A program made the translations under genes and the position numbers. Below are positions 1 to 8,009 of a stretch of DNA of 64,000 bases, piece by piece. The stretch's first letter is position 1. Every line of letters begins with the position of its first letter. This stretch comes from Streptomyces paradoxus (GTDB lineage: Bacteria > Actinomycetota > Actinomycetes > Streptomycetales > Streptomycetaceae): positions 248,001 to 312,000 of the forward strand of contig NZ_JACHGV010000001.1 in NCBI RefSeq assembly GCF_014202475.1, given 5' to 3'. The notes beneath the pieces are model-generated. The model did no database searches and had not been told where the DNA came from. It was given only the letters and a program-made list of their open reading frames with translations.

Positions 1-23
1 CTACCAAGCTGCGCCACGTCCCG
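1..23 (-). tRNA. tRNA gene, 5' end only (probably tRNA-Pro), cut by window edge
   Basis: These 23 bases read on the minus strand as the acceptor 5' arm CGGGACG, TG, and the D-arm start GCGCAGCTTGGTAG. They are identical to the 5' end of the complete tRNA-Pro(GGG) at 45036-45109. The anticodon lies outside the window, so the isoacceptor is inferred. About 50 bases upstream of the tRNA also resemble the sequence upstream of the second copy (shared ccgcgtgatc). Confidence 0.8.
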
Positions 24-66
24 ATGCGTCTCGCGCGGGTGAACCGCGTGATCACGCAGGTCAACC

Positions 67-288
67 CTACCGCATGCGGACTCGGCCGCCGGCCCGTGCC
101 GACGGCCGATCCGGGCGCCGGGTCCAGCCGGCGAGACCCACCGTCGAGACGGCGACGGCGAGGACGGCCCACCAGGGGAGGTCAGCCTTGGTCGCGTGCC
201 CCGCGCAGGCGGCCACGGCCAGGACTGCCGTCACGACACCTCCGGCCAGTCCGGACCGCCGGGCGGGCCCTTGCCGCGTCTCGTCCAC
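67..288 (-). CDS. Small two-helix membrane protein, function unknown
   Basis: A 73-residue protein with a GTG start at 288, preceded on the minus strand by GGGGGAG about 7 bases away; the sequence begins VDETRQGPARRSG. Two hydrophobic stretches are visible, about residues 16-30 (GGVVTAVLAVAACAG) and 37-55 (DLPWWAVLAVAVSTVGLAG). The C-terminus is strongly basic (RRPDRPSARAGGRVRMR), so the tail is probably cytoplasmic. It sits just upstream of the partial tRNA. It resembles the many short unassigned membrane proteins of Streptomyces; I do not recognise a family. The good ribosome site and the transmembrane pattern support a real gene. Confidence 0.6.
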   Translation of the reverse strand: MDETRQGPARRSGLAGGVVTAVLAVAACAGHATKADLPWWAVLAVAVSTVGLAGWTRRPDRPSARAGGRVRMR

Positions 289-555
289 GTCCTGCTCCCC
301 CTTCGCCCGCACTTGCGCACCCGGGTATCTCAACTCCCGGGCATATGCCGCAAACAATACGCGAGTTGGCGGGAACTCCCGACCAGGGCATAGGGGTTGA
401 GACGGACGAAGACGGGGAGCCTGCGAGCCGCTTCCGGCCGCCGGCCGCACCCCCGCGGTCCAGGGAGCAGGGGCGACGGAGTGTCCGCCCGGCCCGGTCG
501 GCACCCCACACTCTGTCGAGGCCGCTCCCCCGCTCACCGGGGCTAGGGTCGCCGC

Positions 556-900
556 ATGACGCACAGCTTCGTACTGCACATCCCCGACGCCGAGCTCGAA
601 CCCGACCCCCTCGCGCCCGAGCAGATCGTCTCCGGGACGCCCGAGGTGACCGGGAAAGTGGTCTGGGAGTCGGAGGACGGCCGTCAGGTCCGGGGCGTCT
701 GGCAGATCACGCCCGGCGTGGTCACCGACACCGAGGCCGACGAGCTGTTCGTCGTGATCAGCGGTTCGGCGACGATCGAGGTCGAGGGCGGGCCGACGCT
801 CACGGTCGGGCCGGGCGACCTGGCCGTCCTGCGCGAGGGCGACCGTACGACGTGGACGGTGCACGAGACGCTGCGCAAGGCGTACGCGATCAACCTCTGA
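556..900 (+). CDS. Small single-domain cupin protein
   Basis: A 114-residue protein starting at ATG 556 (MTHSFVLHIPDAELE). It is a single cupin barrel of the cupin_3 / ureidoglycine-type group: residues about 38-110 give the two cupin half-motifs (GVWQITPGVVTDTEADELFVVISGSATIEVEGG, interrupted here, then VGPGDLAVLREGDRTTWTVHE). The usual metal-binding histidines of the first motif are largely missing (TDTEADELFVV), as in many members of this group, so catalysis is uncertain. It is convergent with the LacI-family regulator downstream. A role in binding a small acid or sugar is possible but not shown by the sequence. Confidence 0.8.
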   Translation: MTHSFVLHIPDAELEPDPLAPEQIVSGTPEVTGKVVWESEDGRQVRGVWQITPGVVTDTEADELFVVISGSATIEVEGGPTLTVGPGDLAVLREGDRTTWTVHETLRKAYAINL

Positions 901-913
901 GCGAGGTGAGCGA

Positions 914-1912
914 TCAGGGCGCCGGGGCCGTCGACCCTCTGATCTCCAGGGTGGGCGTGGCCAGTTGGACCCGGCCCGCTCCGTCGAGGCCCTCGAAGCG
1001 CTCCAGGAGGCAGCGGGCCGCGCGGCGGCCGACCTCGTGGCTCGTGTTGTCCACCGTCGTGAGCCACACGTGCCGCAGCCGGGCGATGCTCGTGTTGTCG
1101 TAGCCGACGACGGACAGGTCGCGCGGGACGCGCAGTCCCAGCTCCTCGGCCGCCGAGAGCACGCCGATGGCGGCCATGTCGTTGACGGCGAAGACGGCCG
1201 TGGGCCGCTCGTGACGGCTGAGCAGCCGGACGGTCGTGCGGTAGCCGCCCTCCTCGGTCATGTCGCTCGGCTCGACCACCGCCCGCTCCGCCAGGCCGTG
1301 CCGGCGTATGGCCGCCTCGAAGCTGTCGCGCCGCAGCTCGCCCACCGCGCCGTAGCCCGCGATGTGCGCGATACGGCGGTGCCCGAGGCCGATCAGGTGC
1401 TCGGCGACGAGCCGGGCGCCCTGCTCGTCGTCGCCCGCCACCACGTCCACGCCCGGCGGGGCCGGTTCGCGGGAGCCGGCCAGCACGACCGGGATACGCC
1501 CCGCCACCGCTCCGAGGGCCGCCGGGTCGGGCAGCGTGCCGACCACGACCAGGCCGTCGACGCGCAGGTCCAGCAGCGGGTCGGCCGGGTCCTGGCCGGT
1601 GCGGCGGTTGAGACGGGCGTCGGCCAGCAGCATGTGCAGGCCGTTGGCGTGCAGCAGGGAGTTCAGGCCGTCGAGGAGGTCGACGAACCAGGGGTTGCGC
1701 AGGTCGTTCAGGAGGACGCCGACCGTGCGGGTGCGCCGCTCGCTGAGGCTGCGGGCGGCGGCGTTGGGCCGGTAGCCGAGCTCCTGGGCGGCCCGGAGCA
1801 CTGCGTCCCGCTTCTCGGGGCGTACCTGGTCGGAGCCGCGCAGCACGAGGGAGACCAGCGACTTGGAGACACCGGCCCTTTCGGCCACGTCCCGGATCGT
1901 CGGCGGTCTCAT
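914..1912 (-). CDS. LacI-family transcriptional repressor
   Basis: A 332-residue regulator. An N-terminal LacI helix-turn-helix lies at residues 4-24 (TIRDVAERAGVSKSLVSLVL), followed by the hinge motif GYRPNAAARSL at about 47-57 and a periplasmic-binding-protein-type sugar sensor to the end. I chose ATG 1912 (MRPPTIRD) because LacI proteins begin right at the helix-turn-helix; an upstream ATG at 1939 would add nine residues. It is divergent from the oxidoreductase at 2024. The 12-bp sequence TGGACCGTTCCA lies right upstream of its start codon and its inverse copy lies before the divergent gene, so it probably represses both itself and that gene. The ligand is likely a sugar or cyclitol, by context. 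Confidence 0.9.
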   Translation of the reverse strand: MRPPTIRDVAERAGVSKSLVSLVLRGSDQVRPEKRDAVLRAAQELGYRPNAAARSLSERRTRTVGVLLNDLRNPWFVDLLDGLNSLLHANGLHMLLADARLNRRTGQDPADPLLDLRVDGLVVVGTLPDPAALGAVAGRIPVVLAGSREPAPPGVDVVAGDDEQGARLVAEHLIGLGHRRIAHIAGYGAVGELRRDSFEAAIRRHGLAERAVVEPSDMTEEGGYRTTVRLLSRHERPTAVFAVNDMAAIGVLSAAEELGLRVPRDLSVVGYDNTSIARLRHVWLTTVDNTSHEVGRRAARCLLERFEGLDGAGRVQLATPTLEIRGSTAPAP

Positions 1913-1916
1913 GGCA

Positions 1917-1928
1917 TGGACCGTTCCA
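1917..1928. promoter_or_regulatory. Putative LacI operator, copy 1
   Basis: TGGACCGTTCCA, inside the near-palindrome CATGGACCGTTCCATG (1915-1930), immediately upstream of the lacI-type start at 1912. The exact reverse complement occurs at 1999-2010. A paired, near-palindromic 12-mer with central CG is what LacI-family dimers bind. Confidence 0.55.
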
Positions 1929-1943
1929 TGCGGCGCCACGGCT

Positions 1944-1959
1944 TGTCAAAGGGTTGACA
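1944..1959. promoter_or_regulatory. Perfect 6-bp inverted repeat between divergent genes
   Basis: TGTCAA-AGGG-TTGACA. Each arm also matches a consensus -35 hexamer (TTGACA) on one strand, so this may be the overlapping -35 region of the two divergent promoters rather than, or as well as, an operator. Confidence 0.4.
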
Positions 1960-1998
1960 GCGTCGGCGAACCCCACTCAGGGTGGCCTGGACAAGTTC

Positions 1999-2010
1999 TG
2001 GAACGGTCCA
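1999..2010. promoter_or_regulatory. Putative LacI operator, copy 2
   Basis: TGGAACGGTCCA, the exact reverse complement of the site at 1917-1928, 13 bases before the start codon at 2024 and next to its ribosome site (GAGGGG). Repressor bound here would block transcription or initiation of the oxidoreductase gene. Confidence 0.55.
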
Positions 2011-2023
2011 AAGAGGGGCTCTC

Positions 2024-3187
2024 ATGGTGGACACGCTCGGCGTCGCCGTCATCGGATTCGGCTGGATGGGGCGGGTGCACACCCAGGCGTACGCGCGTGT
2101 GCGGCACCACTATCCGCAGCTGCCCCTCGTCCCGGAGCTGGTGACGGTCGCCGAGGAGGTGCCGGGCCGTGCGGAAGAGGCCGCCGCGCAGTTCGGGTTC
2201 GCCTCGACGACCCGCGACTGGCGCGAGGTGGCCACCGACCCGCGGGTCAAGGCGGTCAGCATCACCGCGCCGAACTTCCTGCACCGCGAGATCGGCGTCG
2301 CCATGGCCGAGGCCGGCAAGCACATCTGGATCGAGAAGCCGGTGGGTCTGTCCGCCGAGGACGCCGGGGCGGTGGCGGACGCGGTGGCCAAGGCGGGGGT
2401 GCAGGGCACCGTGGGCTTCAACTACCGCAACGCGCCCGCCGTCGAGGCGGCCCGCGAGCTGATCACCTCCGGGGAGGTCGGCGCGGTCACCCATGTCCGT
2501 ATCCGGCTGTTCAGCGACTATGCGGCCCACCCCGAGGGCGCGCTCACCTGGCGGTACGAGCGGGAGCGGGGCGGCAGCGGGGTGCTGGGCGACCTGGCCT
2601 CGCACGGCGTGGACCTGGCCCGGTTCCTGCTCGGCGACATCACGTCCCTCGCGGCCGACACGGCCGTCTTCCTCCCGGAGCGGGCCCGCCCGGCCGGCGC
2701 CACGGCGGGCCACAGCCGCGCCGCCGGAGGTGAACTCGGCCCGGTCGAGAACGAGGATTACGTCAGCTGCCTGCTGCGCTTCGCCTCCGGGGCGCGCGGT
2801 GTCCTGGAGGCCTGCCGGGTCTCGGTCGGCGAGCAGAACAACTACGGCTTCGAGGTGCACGGCACGAAGGGGGCCGTGTTCTGGGACTTCCGCCGCATGA
2901 ACGAGCTGGGCGTCAGCCGCGGCACGACGTACCAGGACCAGTCCGTGACCACGGTCTACGTCGGGCCGGGCCACGGGGAGTTCGCCGCGTTCCAGCCGGG
3001 CGCGGCGAACGCGATGGGGTACGACGACCTGAAGGTCATCGAGGCGTACCGCTTCCTGACGTCGGTCGCCGAGGGCTCCGCGCAGGGGGCGACGATCATC
3101 GATGCCGTGCACAGCGCGGCCGCGCTGGACGCGATGGCGCGGTCGGCGCGCAGCGGTACGTGGGCGGAGGTGGCCGGGCGGGCGTGA
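2024..3187 (+). CDS. Gfo/Idh/MocA-family NAD(P)-dependent oxidoreductase
   Basis: A 387-residue dehydrogenase. The Rossmann motif is VAVIGFGWMGRVH (residues 7-19), the family EKP motif is IWIEKPVG (E at about 103), and the catalytic pair D-x3-H is GDLASHGVD (D190, H194), as in inositol dehydrogenase. I chose ATG 2024 (MVDTLGVAV), which has GAGGGG about 7 bases upstream; an in-frame start 42 bases earlier would overlap operator copy 2. The family oxidises hydroxyl groups of sugars and cyclitols. The gene is divergent from, and probably controlled by, the LacI regulator. It could act on an inositol isomer or a sugar; the substrate is not readable from sequence. Confidence 0.9.
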   Translation: MVDTLGVAVIGFGWMGRVHTQAYARVRHHYPQLPLVPELVTVAEEVPGRAEEAAAQFGFASTTRDWREVATDPRVKAVSITAPNFLHREIGVAMAEAGKHIWIEKPVGLSAEDAGAVADAVAKAGVQGTVGFNYRNAPAVEAARELITSGEVGAVTHVRIRLFSDYAAHPEGALTWRYERERGGSGVLGDLASHGVDLARFLLGDITSLAADTAVFLPERARPAGATAGHSRAAGGELGPVENEDYVSCLLRFASGARGVLEACRVSVGEQNNYGFEVHGTKGAVFWDFRRMNELGVSRGTTYQDQSVTTVYVGPGHGEFAAFQPGAANAMGYDDLKVIEAYRFLTSVAEGSAQGATIIDAVHSAAALDAMARSARSGTWAEVAGRA

Positions 3188-3197
3188 AGCGGTCCCG

Positions 3198-3809
3198 TCA
3201 GCCCGGGGTCTGGTGCCGCCGGCCCAGGTAGACCTTCGCCGGGACGAGTACGAGCCACAGCCACATGATGGCGGGGCCGGTCACGAAGACCAGCGGGACG
3301 GTGACGAGGAAGACCACCACGATCGTGGCACTGTCGAGGAGGTACAGCGGGGCCGTCGCCTCGGTGGGCGTGCCGTGGCGCAGCCAGGGGCGCCTGGCCA
3401 GGACGGCGGCCACCGCCAGGTGGCAGGCGCCGAGCGCGGCGACGGCCCCGGCGTAGACGGCGACCGACACGGACTGGTCGCCGTACTCGGCGAGCAGCCG
3501 GGTCGGGAAGGGCACGAGGGCCGCGACGCCGAACCCGACGACGGACAGGCTGATCACCTGTCCGTCGACCTCCCGTACCCCGCGGAAGATCCTGCGGTGG
3601 TCGCGCCAGTAGCTGCCGAGCACCGCGACGCTGAGCGCGTAGGCCCCGAGGTCGGGGAGCACCCGGCGCAGGGCCTCGCGATACTGGTCGGGCTCCAGGT
3701 CCCTCGGCACGTAGAGATCCAGGACGAGCAGGGTGATGGCGATGGCGAACACGCCGTCGGCGAGCGCCAGCAACCGGTCCGGCCCGCCGTCCGGGCGTGA
3801 TGTCCACAT
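3198..3809 (-). CDS. TMEM175 / DUF1211-family membrane protein (potassium-channel-like)
   Basis: A 203-residue polytopic membrane protein. Residues 12-33 (RLLALADGVFAIAITLLVLD) match the TMEM175 signature R-x3-FSDG-V-FAIAITLLVL, but the usual F-S pair before D-G is replaced by L-A. About six hydrophobic helices follow, as in one TMEM175 repeat; bacterial members are single-repeat and assemble as tetramers with the first helix lining a K+ pore. The start ATG 3809 has no strong ribosome site. It is convergent with the oxidoreductase (10-base gap) and lies outside the inositol operons. The channel role is inferred from family. Confidence 0.8.
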   Translation of the reverse strand: MWTSRPDGGPDRLLALADGVFAIAITLLVLDLYVPRDLEPDQYREALRRVLPDLGAYALSVAVLGSYWRDHRRIFRGVREVDGQVISLSVVGFGVAALVPFPTRLLAEYGDQSVSVAVYAGAVAALGACHLAVAAVLARRPWLRHGTPTEATAPLYLLDSATIVVVFLVTVPLVFVTGPAIMWLWLVLVPAKVYLGRRHQTPG

Positions 3810-3873
3810 GGGTCCGACGGTAGGCGCGGCGCGGGCGCCGCTTCCGGACCCACGCCCGGCCGGGCCGTCCGGA

Positions 3874-4905
3874 TCACACGGCCGCCTGCGGTGGCATGTT
3901 GTACGGCGTCACCACCTGGATCGCCGACGGCAGGCTCGGTCCCGCCGGCGGCAGGGCGTCGTGGGCGCGCATGACGGTGTGGCAGGCCTCGCGGACGTCC
4001 TGGCGGAGGTCGTGGTGGAGCACGGCGGACAGGCGGTGCTCGCGCAGCAGCCGGGTGTTGTCGTGGTCGAGGTCGTGCGCGACGAACACCGCGCAGTCGC
4101 GGCCGAGGTCGTCGAAGGCGCGCAGCGTGGCGATGTTGCCGCCGCCGATCGAGTACACCGCGCGGATGTCCGGGTCGCGTTCCAGCGCGGCCCGGACGAG
4201 GTCGTACTGGGTGGCGTCCAGGCCCTGGCCCTCGGCGATCTCGACCAGCGTGCGCTCGGGGTGCCGGGCGCGCATCGCGCTGCGGAAGCCCATCTCGCGC
4301 TCTTCCTCGTTGCGGAAGAAGCCGCTGCTGAGGCTGGTGAGGATGTTGCCCGGGCGCTCCCCCAGCCACTGGCCCATCAGGTAGGCGGCCGTCGCTCCGG
4401 CCGCCCGGTCGTCTATGCCGACGTAGGCGCGGCGGGCGCTGGCCGGCAGGTCGGTCACCAGCGTCACGACCGGGACGCCGGCGGCTTCGAGGCGGCCGAC
4501 CGCGGCGGTGACCTCGGGGACGTCCGGGGCCTTGAGGATCACGCCCTGCGATCCGCGCCGGGCGATGCGGTCCAGGGTCCGCACCAGTTCCCCGGCCGGG
4601 CCGGTCTCGCGGAAGTGGAAGCGGGAGCGCAGCACCGCCGGACGCAGGGACGGCAGTTCTGCCTCCAGGGCGGCGCGAACGGCCGTCGTGAACCGCTCGG
4701 GCGCCTGCATCACGATGTCGACCATGAACGTCCGGCCGACGAGCCGGACCTGGGTGCGCTGCCGGTCGAGGTCGGCGATGGCCTGGCGGACCTCCCGGGC
4801 GGTGCTCTCGCGCACGCCTCCCCTGCCGTTCAGCACCCGGTCGACGGTCGCCTCGCTCAGGCCCGCCTGACGTGCGATCTCCCGGATCGGGAACGGGTGA
4901 CCCAT
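3874..4905 (-). CDS. LacI-type regulator with sugar-binding sensor domain
   Basis: A 343-residue protein. The helix-turn-helix is at residues 5-26 (FPIREIARQAGLSEATVDRV, then LNGRGGV). The classic hinge YxPN-A-R is absent; instead there is DLDRQRTQVRLVGR, then a type I periplasmic-binding fold (FMVDIVMQAP ... VYSIGGGNIATLRAFDDLG ... VAHDLDHDN). ATG 4905 has AAGGAG about 8 bases upstream. It is divergent from the dioxygenase operon (108 bases apart) and most likely controls that operon, with a cyclitol or its derivative as the signal. It could be repressor or activator; the missing hinge residues make the mode of binding unclear. Confidence 0.88.
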   Translation of the reverse strand: MGHPFPIREIARQAGLSEATVDRVLNGRGGVRESTAREVRQAIADLDRQRTQVRLVGRTFMVDIVMQAPERFTTAVRAALEAELPSLRPAVLRSRFHFRETGPAGELVRTLDRIARRGSQGVILKAPDVPEVTAAVGRLEAAGVPVVTLVTDLPASARRAYVGIDDRAAGATAAYLMGQWLGERPGNILTSLSSGFFRNEEEREMGFRSAMRARHPERTLVEIAEGQGLDATQYDLVRAALERDPDIRAVYSIGGGNIATLRAFDDLGRDCAVFVAHDLDHDNTRLLREHRLSAVLHHDLRQDVREACHTVMRAHDALPPAGPSLPSAIQVVTPYNMPPQAAV

Positions 4906-4958
4906 GAGCCGGCTCCTTGAGGGGTTTTTGATGGCTCGCTGCTGGTTGTTCGAGGTGT

Positions 4959-4970
4959 TTGTACTGACAA
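4959..4970. promoter_or_regulatory. Candidate operator TTGT-ACTG-ACAA
   Basis: A short palindrome in the 108-base region between the LacI-type regulator and the dioxygenase operon. It is the only clear dyad there. Arms are only 4 bp, so this is weak. Confidence 0.25.
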
Positions 4971-5013
4971 GAATGACAGGGCTGCGTCGCTCCGTGACCC
5001 CGAAGGGACGACG

Positions 5014-6171
5014 ATGTCCTTCACTTCCGTCCACCACCATGCCTGGCTGTCCGAGCAGGACTGCGATCTCGGCGCGTTCCGCGCGCTGGTCGAGCAGGCG
5101 ACCGACCCCGCCGACTATCCGCACGCCTCCGCCGTGGAGCGCAACGTGCCCGTCTACGACTGCGGCCTGCTCGAAGGCGACCGGGTGGTCCAGGCCGAGC
5201 TGGTGCGGGCGCTCGCCGACGGGCCCGGCATCGTGGTGTTCCGCGGCGCCTTCCCCGACCCCGGGGTCGTGGACCGGGCCACCGAGGTGTTCGAGGCGCT
5301 GATCGCCGAGCAGCGTGCCTCGGGCACGTCCGCCGGTGACCACTTCGCCAAGCCGGGCGCCAACGACCGGGTGTGGAACGCGCTGGAGAAGACGGCCCTC
5401 TACGACCCGGAGGCGTTCGCCGACTACTACGCGAACGAGATCCTGGCCCTGGTGGCCACCGCCTGGCTGGGCCCCGGCTACCAGGTCACCTCCCAGCTCA
5501 ACGTGGTCAACCCGGGCGGCGCCGCGCAGAGCGCGCACCGCGACTACCACCTGGGCTTCCTGACGAACGAGGTCGCCGCCGCCTACCCGGCGCACGTGCA
5601 CCGCCTCTCCCCCGTGCTGACGCTGCAGGGCGCGGTCGCGCACTGCGACATGCCGGTGGAGTCCGGGCCGACGATGTACCTGCCGCACTCGCAGAAGTAC
5701 GAGCCGGGCTATCTCGCCTGGCGGCTGCCGGAGTTCCGGGCGTACTTCGAGGCGCACCGGGTGCAGCTGCCGCTGGCGAAGGGTGACGCGGTGTTCTTCA
5801 ACCCGGCCCTGTTCCACGCGGCCGGCACCAACCGCTCCGCGGACATCCGGCGCATGGCCAACCTGCTCCAGGTGTCGTCCGCGTTCGGCCGGGCGATGGA
5901 GACGGTGGACCGGGAGGCGGTGGCGGGCGCGGTGTACCCGGCTCTCCTCAAGCGCAAGGCCGAGGGCGCCGACCAGGCATGGCTGGAGCACGTGATCGCG
6001 GCGAGCGCCGAGGGCTACCCCTTCCCGACCAACCTGGACAGCGACCCGCCGGTCGACGGGCCGGCCCCGCCCTCGCAGGCGGATCTGATGCGGCGGGCGC
6101 TGCGCGAGGAGTGGACGCCGGAGGCGCTCCGGGCGGAGCTGCGGACCGGTACCGAGCGGCGAGAGAGCTGA
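5014..6171 (+). CDS. Phytanoyl-CoA dioxygenase (PhyH)-family Fe(II)/2-oxoglutarate oxygenase
   Basis: A 385-residue enzyme. The iron-binding HxD is in SAHRDYHLG (H175, D177) and the distal histidine is in NPALFHAAGTNRS (H268), followed by an arginine suited to hold 2-oxoglutarate. A double-stranded beta-helix spans about residues 120-300. ATG 5014 is preceded by GAAGGGA. It is the first gene of a four-gene plus-strand operon (dioxygenase, SDR, two Gfo/Idh/MocA enzymes) whose neighbours are inositol genes. PhyH-type enzymes hydroxylate or oxidatively demethylate small molecules. Attack on a substituted inositol, for example an O-methyl inositol, would fit the setting, but that is inference; no substrate is shown by the sequence. 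Confidence 0.88.
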   Translation: MSFTSVHHHAWLSEQDCDLGAFRALVEQATDPADYPHASAVERNVPVYDCGLLEGDRVVQAELVRALADGPGIVVFRGAFPDPGVVDRATEVFEALIAEQRASGTSAGDHFAKPGANDRVWNALEKTALYDPEAFADYYANEILALVATAWLGPGYQVTSQLNVVNPGGAAQSAHRDYHLGFLTNEVAAAYPAHVHRLSPVLTLQGAVAHCDMPVESGPTMYLPHSQKYEPGYLAWRLPEFRAYFEAHRVQLPLAKGDAVFFNPALFHAAGTNRSADIRRMANLLQVSSAFGRAMETVDREAVAGAVYPALLKRKAEGADQAWLEHVIAASAEGYPFPTNLDSDPPVDGPAPPSQADLMRRALREEWTPEALRAELRTGTERRES

Positions 6172-6180
6172 GGAAAACCG

Positions 6181-6957
6181 ATGGGACTACTCGACGACAA
6201 GGTCGTCCTGGTCAACGGCGGAAGCCAGGGGGTCGGCGCGGCCATCGCGCGGGCCGCGGTGCGCGAGGGGGCGGTCGTGGCCGTCACCGGGCGGCGCCCC
6301 GAACCCGGCGAGGCCCTCGTGGAGGAGCTGACCGCCGCGGGCGGCAAGGCCCTGTACGTCCGGGCCGACCTGTCCGACGCCGAGCAGGCCAAGGCCTCCG
6401 TGGCGCGGGTCGTGCAGACGTACGGCCGGGTCGACTGCCTTGTGAACTCGGCCGGGCTGACCTCCCGCGGGACGCTGCTCGACACCACGCCCGAGCTGTT
6501 CGACCAGCACATCGGGATCAACCTCAAGGGCCCCTTCTTCGCGATGCAGGCGGTGGTGGCGGACATGGTGGGGCGTCAGGAGCCCGGCACGGTCGTCAAC
6601 ATCATCACCTCGTCGGCCCACGGCGGACAGCCGTTCCTGGCGCCGTACGTCGCCGCCAAGGCTGGTCTGATCGGCCTGACCCGCAACGCCGCGCACGCCC
6701 ACCGCTGGGACCGGGTCCGGATCAACGGCCTCAACATCGGCTGGACGGCGACGGAGGGCGAGGACGCGACGCAGAAGACCTTCCACGGCGCCGGGGACGA
6801 CTGGCGCGAGGAGGCCGCCGCGAAGCTGCCCATGGGCAAGCTCGGCCAGCCGGACGAGATCGCCGACTTCGTGGTCTTCCTGCTGTCGGACCGCTCCGGG
6901 GTGGTCACCGGGTCGGTCATCGACTGGGACCAGAACGTCCTCGGCGGCCTGGACTGA
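6181..6957 (+). CDS. Short-chain dehydrogenase/reductase (SDR)
   Basis: A 258-residue classical SDR. The cofactor motif is VNGGSQGVGAAIARA (residues 11-25), and the catalytic residues are S in IITSSAHGG and Y156-x3-K160 (YVAAK). NxAG appears as VNSAGLTS. ATG 6181 has AGGAAAA 5 bases upstream, 9 bases after the dioxygenase stop, so the two are co-transcribed. It probably oxidises the hydroxyl or keto product of a partner enzyme in the same operon. Members next to inositol genes are often called polyol or gluconate dehydrogenases, but the substrate cannot be told here. Confidence 0.88.
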   Translation: MGLLDDKVVLVNGGSQGVGAAIARAAVREGAVVAVTGRRPEPGEALVEELTAAGGKALYVRADLSDAEQAKASVARVVQTYGRVDCLVNSAGLTSRGTLLDTTPELFDQHIGINLKGPFFAMQAVVADMVGRQEPGTVVNIITSSAHGGQPFLAPYVAAKAGLIGLTRNAAHAHRWDRVRINGLNIGWTATEGEDATQKTFHGAGDDWREEAAAKLPMGKLGQPDEIADFVVFLLSDRSGVVTGSVIDWDQNVLGGLD

Positions 6958-7004
6958 CAACTCTCCGCACGAAACCCTCCCCCCTTCTCTAGGAGCAACA
7001 CCCC

Positions 7005-8009
7005 ATGCGCATCGGAATCCTCGGCCTCGGCCGCATCGGCGCCTTCCACGCCGAGACCCTCTCCGGACTCGACGCCGTCGACTCCCTCGTCCTGACCGAC
7101 CCGTTCGCGGATGCCGCCAAGGCCGCCGCCGAGCGGTTCGGGGCCGATGTCGTGGACTCGCCGGAGGCACTGCTGGCCGCCGGTGTGGACGGCATCGTCG
7201 TCGCGGCCGCGACGGACGCCCACCCCGCGCTGATCCTGGCCGGTGTCGAGGCCGGCGTCCCCGTCTTCTGCGAGAAGCCCGTCGCCAGGACCATGGCCGA
7301 GGGTGTCGAGGTGCTCAAGGCCGTCCGCGGCCGGGACGTGCCGATCCAGATCGGCTACAACCGCCGCTTCGACACCGGGTTCGTGGGCGCCCGCGCCGCC
7401 GTGCAGAGCGGTGAGCTCGGCAAGCTGCACACGGTCCGCTCGACCACGCTGGACCCGGCGCCCCCGCCGGCCGCGTACATCGCCGCTTCCGGCGGCATCT
7501 TCCGCGACTGCTCGGTGCACGACTTCGACATCATCCGCTGGGTGACCGGCCGTGAGGTGACCGAGGTGTACGCGGTGGGCGGCAACCGGGGCGCCGAGTA
7601 CATCAAGGAGGCCGGTGACGCCGACACCACCGGCGCGATCCTCACCCTCGACGACGGCACCATCGCGGTCGTGTCCAACTCCCGCCACAACGCCCGCGGT
7701 TACGATGTCCGCATGGAGATCCACGGCTTCCAGGACTCCATCGCGGTAGGCCTGGAGGACAAGCTGCCGCTGCGCTCCGTCGAGCCCGGGGTGACCTTCC
7801 CGGCGGGCACCCCGCACGACTTCTTCATGGACCGCTTCACCGCCGCCTACCGCGCCGAACTGACCGCGTTCACCGAGGTCGTGGCCGGCACCCGCCCCTC
7901 CCCCTGCACCATCGAGGACGCGCTGGAGGCGGGCTGGATCGCCGACGCGTGCACCCTGTCGCTGCGCGAGCACCGTCCCGTGACGATCGAGGAGGTACGG
8001 CAGGCATGA
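7005..8009 (+). CDS. Inositol 2-dehydrogenase-like protein (IolG family)
   Basis: A 334-residue Gfo/Idh/MocA enzyme. It has the Rossmann motif GILGLGRIGAFH (residues 4-15), CEKP (E90-K91-P92), and the SGGIFRDCSVHDFDIIRW block, which is the IolG signature, with catalytic D168 and H172. Length and motifs fit myo-inositol 2-dehydrogenase, which oxidises inositol to scyllo-inosose with NAD+. ATG 7005 has AGGAG 9 bases upstream. It is the third gene of the dioxygenase operon; its stop overlaps the next gene by 4 bases. A second IolG-like gene sits in the importer operon (9065-10084), so this copy may act on another inositol stereoisomer or derivative. Confidence 0.9.
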   Translation: MRIGILGLGRIGAFHAETLSGLDAVDSLVLTDPFADAAKAAAERFGADVVDSPEALLAAGVDGIVVAAATDAHPALILAGVEAGVPVFCEKPVARTMAEGVEVLKAVRGRDVPIQIGYNRRFDTGFVGARAAVQSGELGKLHTVRSTTLDPAPPPAAYIAASGGIFRDCSVHDFDIIRWVTGREVTEVYAVGGNRGAEYIKEAGDADTTGAILTLDDGTIAVVSNSRHNARGYDVRMEIHGFQDSIAVGLEDKLPLRSVEPGVTFPAGTPHDFFMDRFTAAYRAELTAFTEVVAGTRPSPCTIEDALEAGWIADACTLSLREHRPVTIEEVRQA

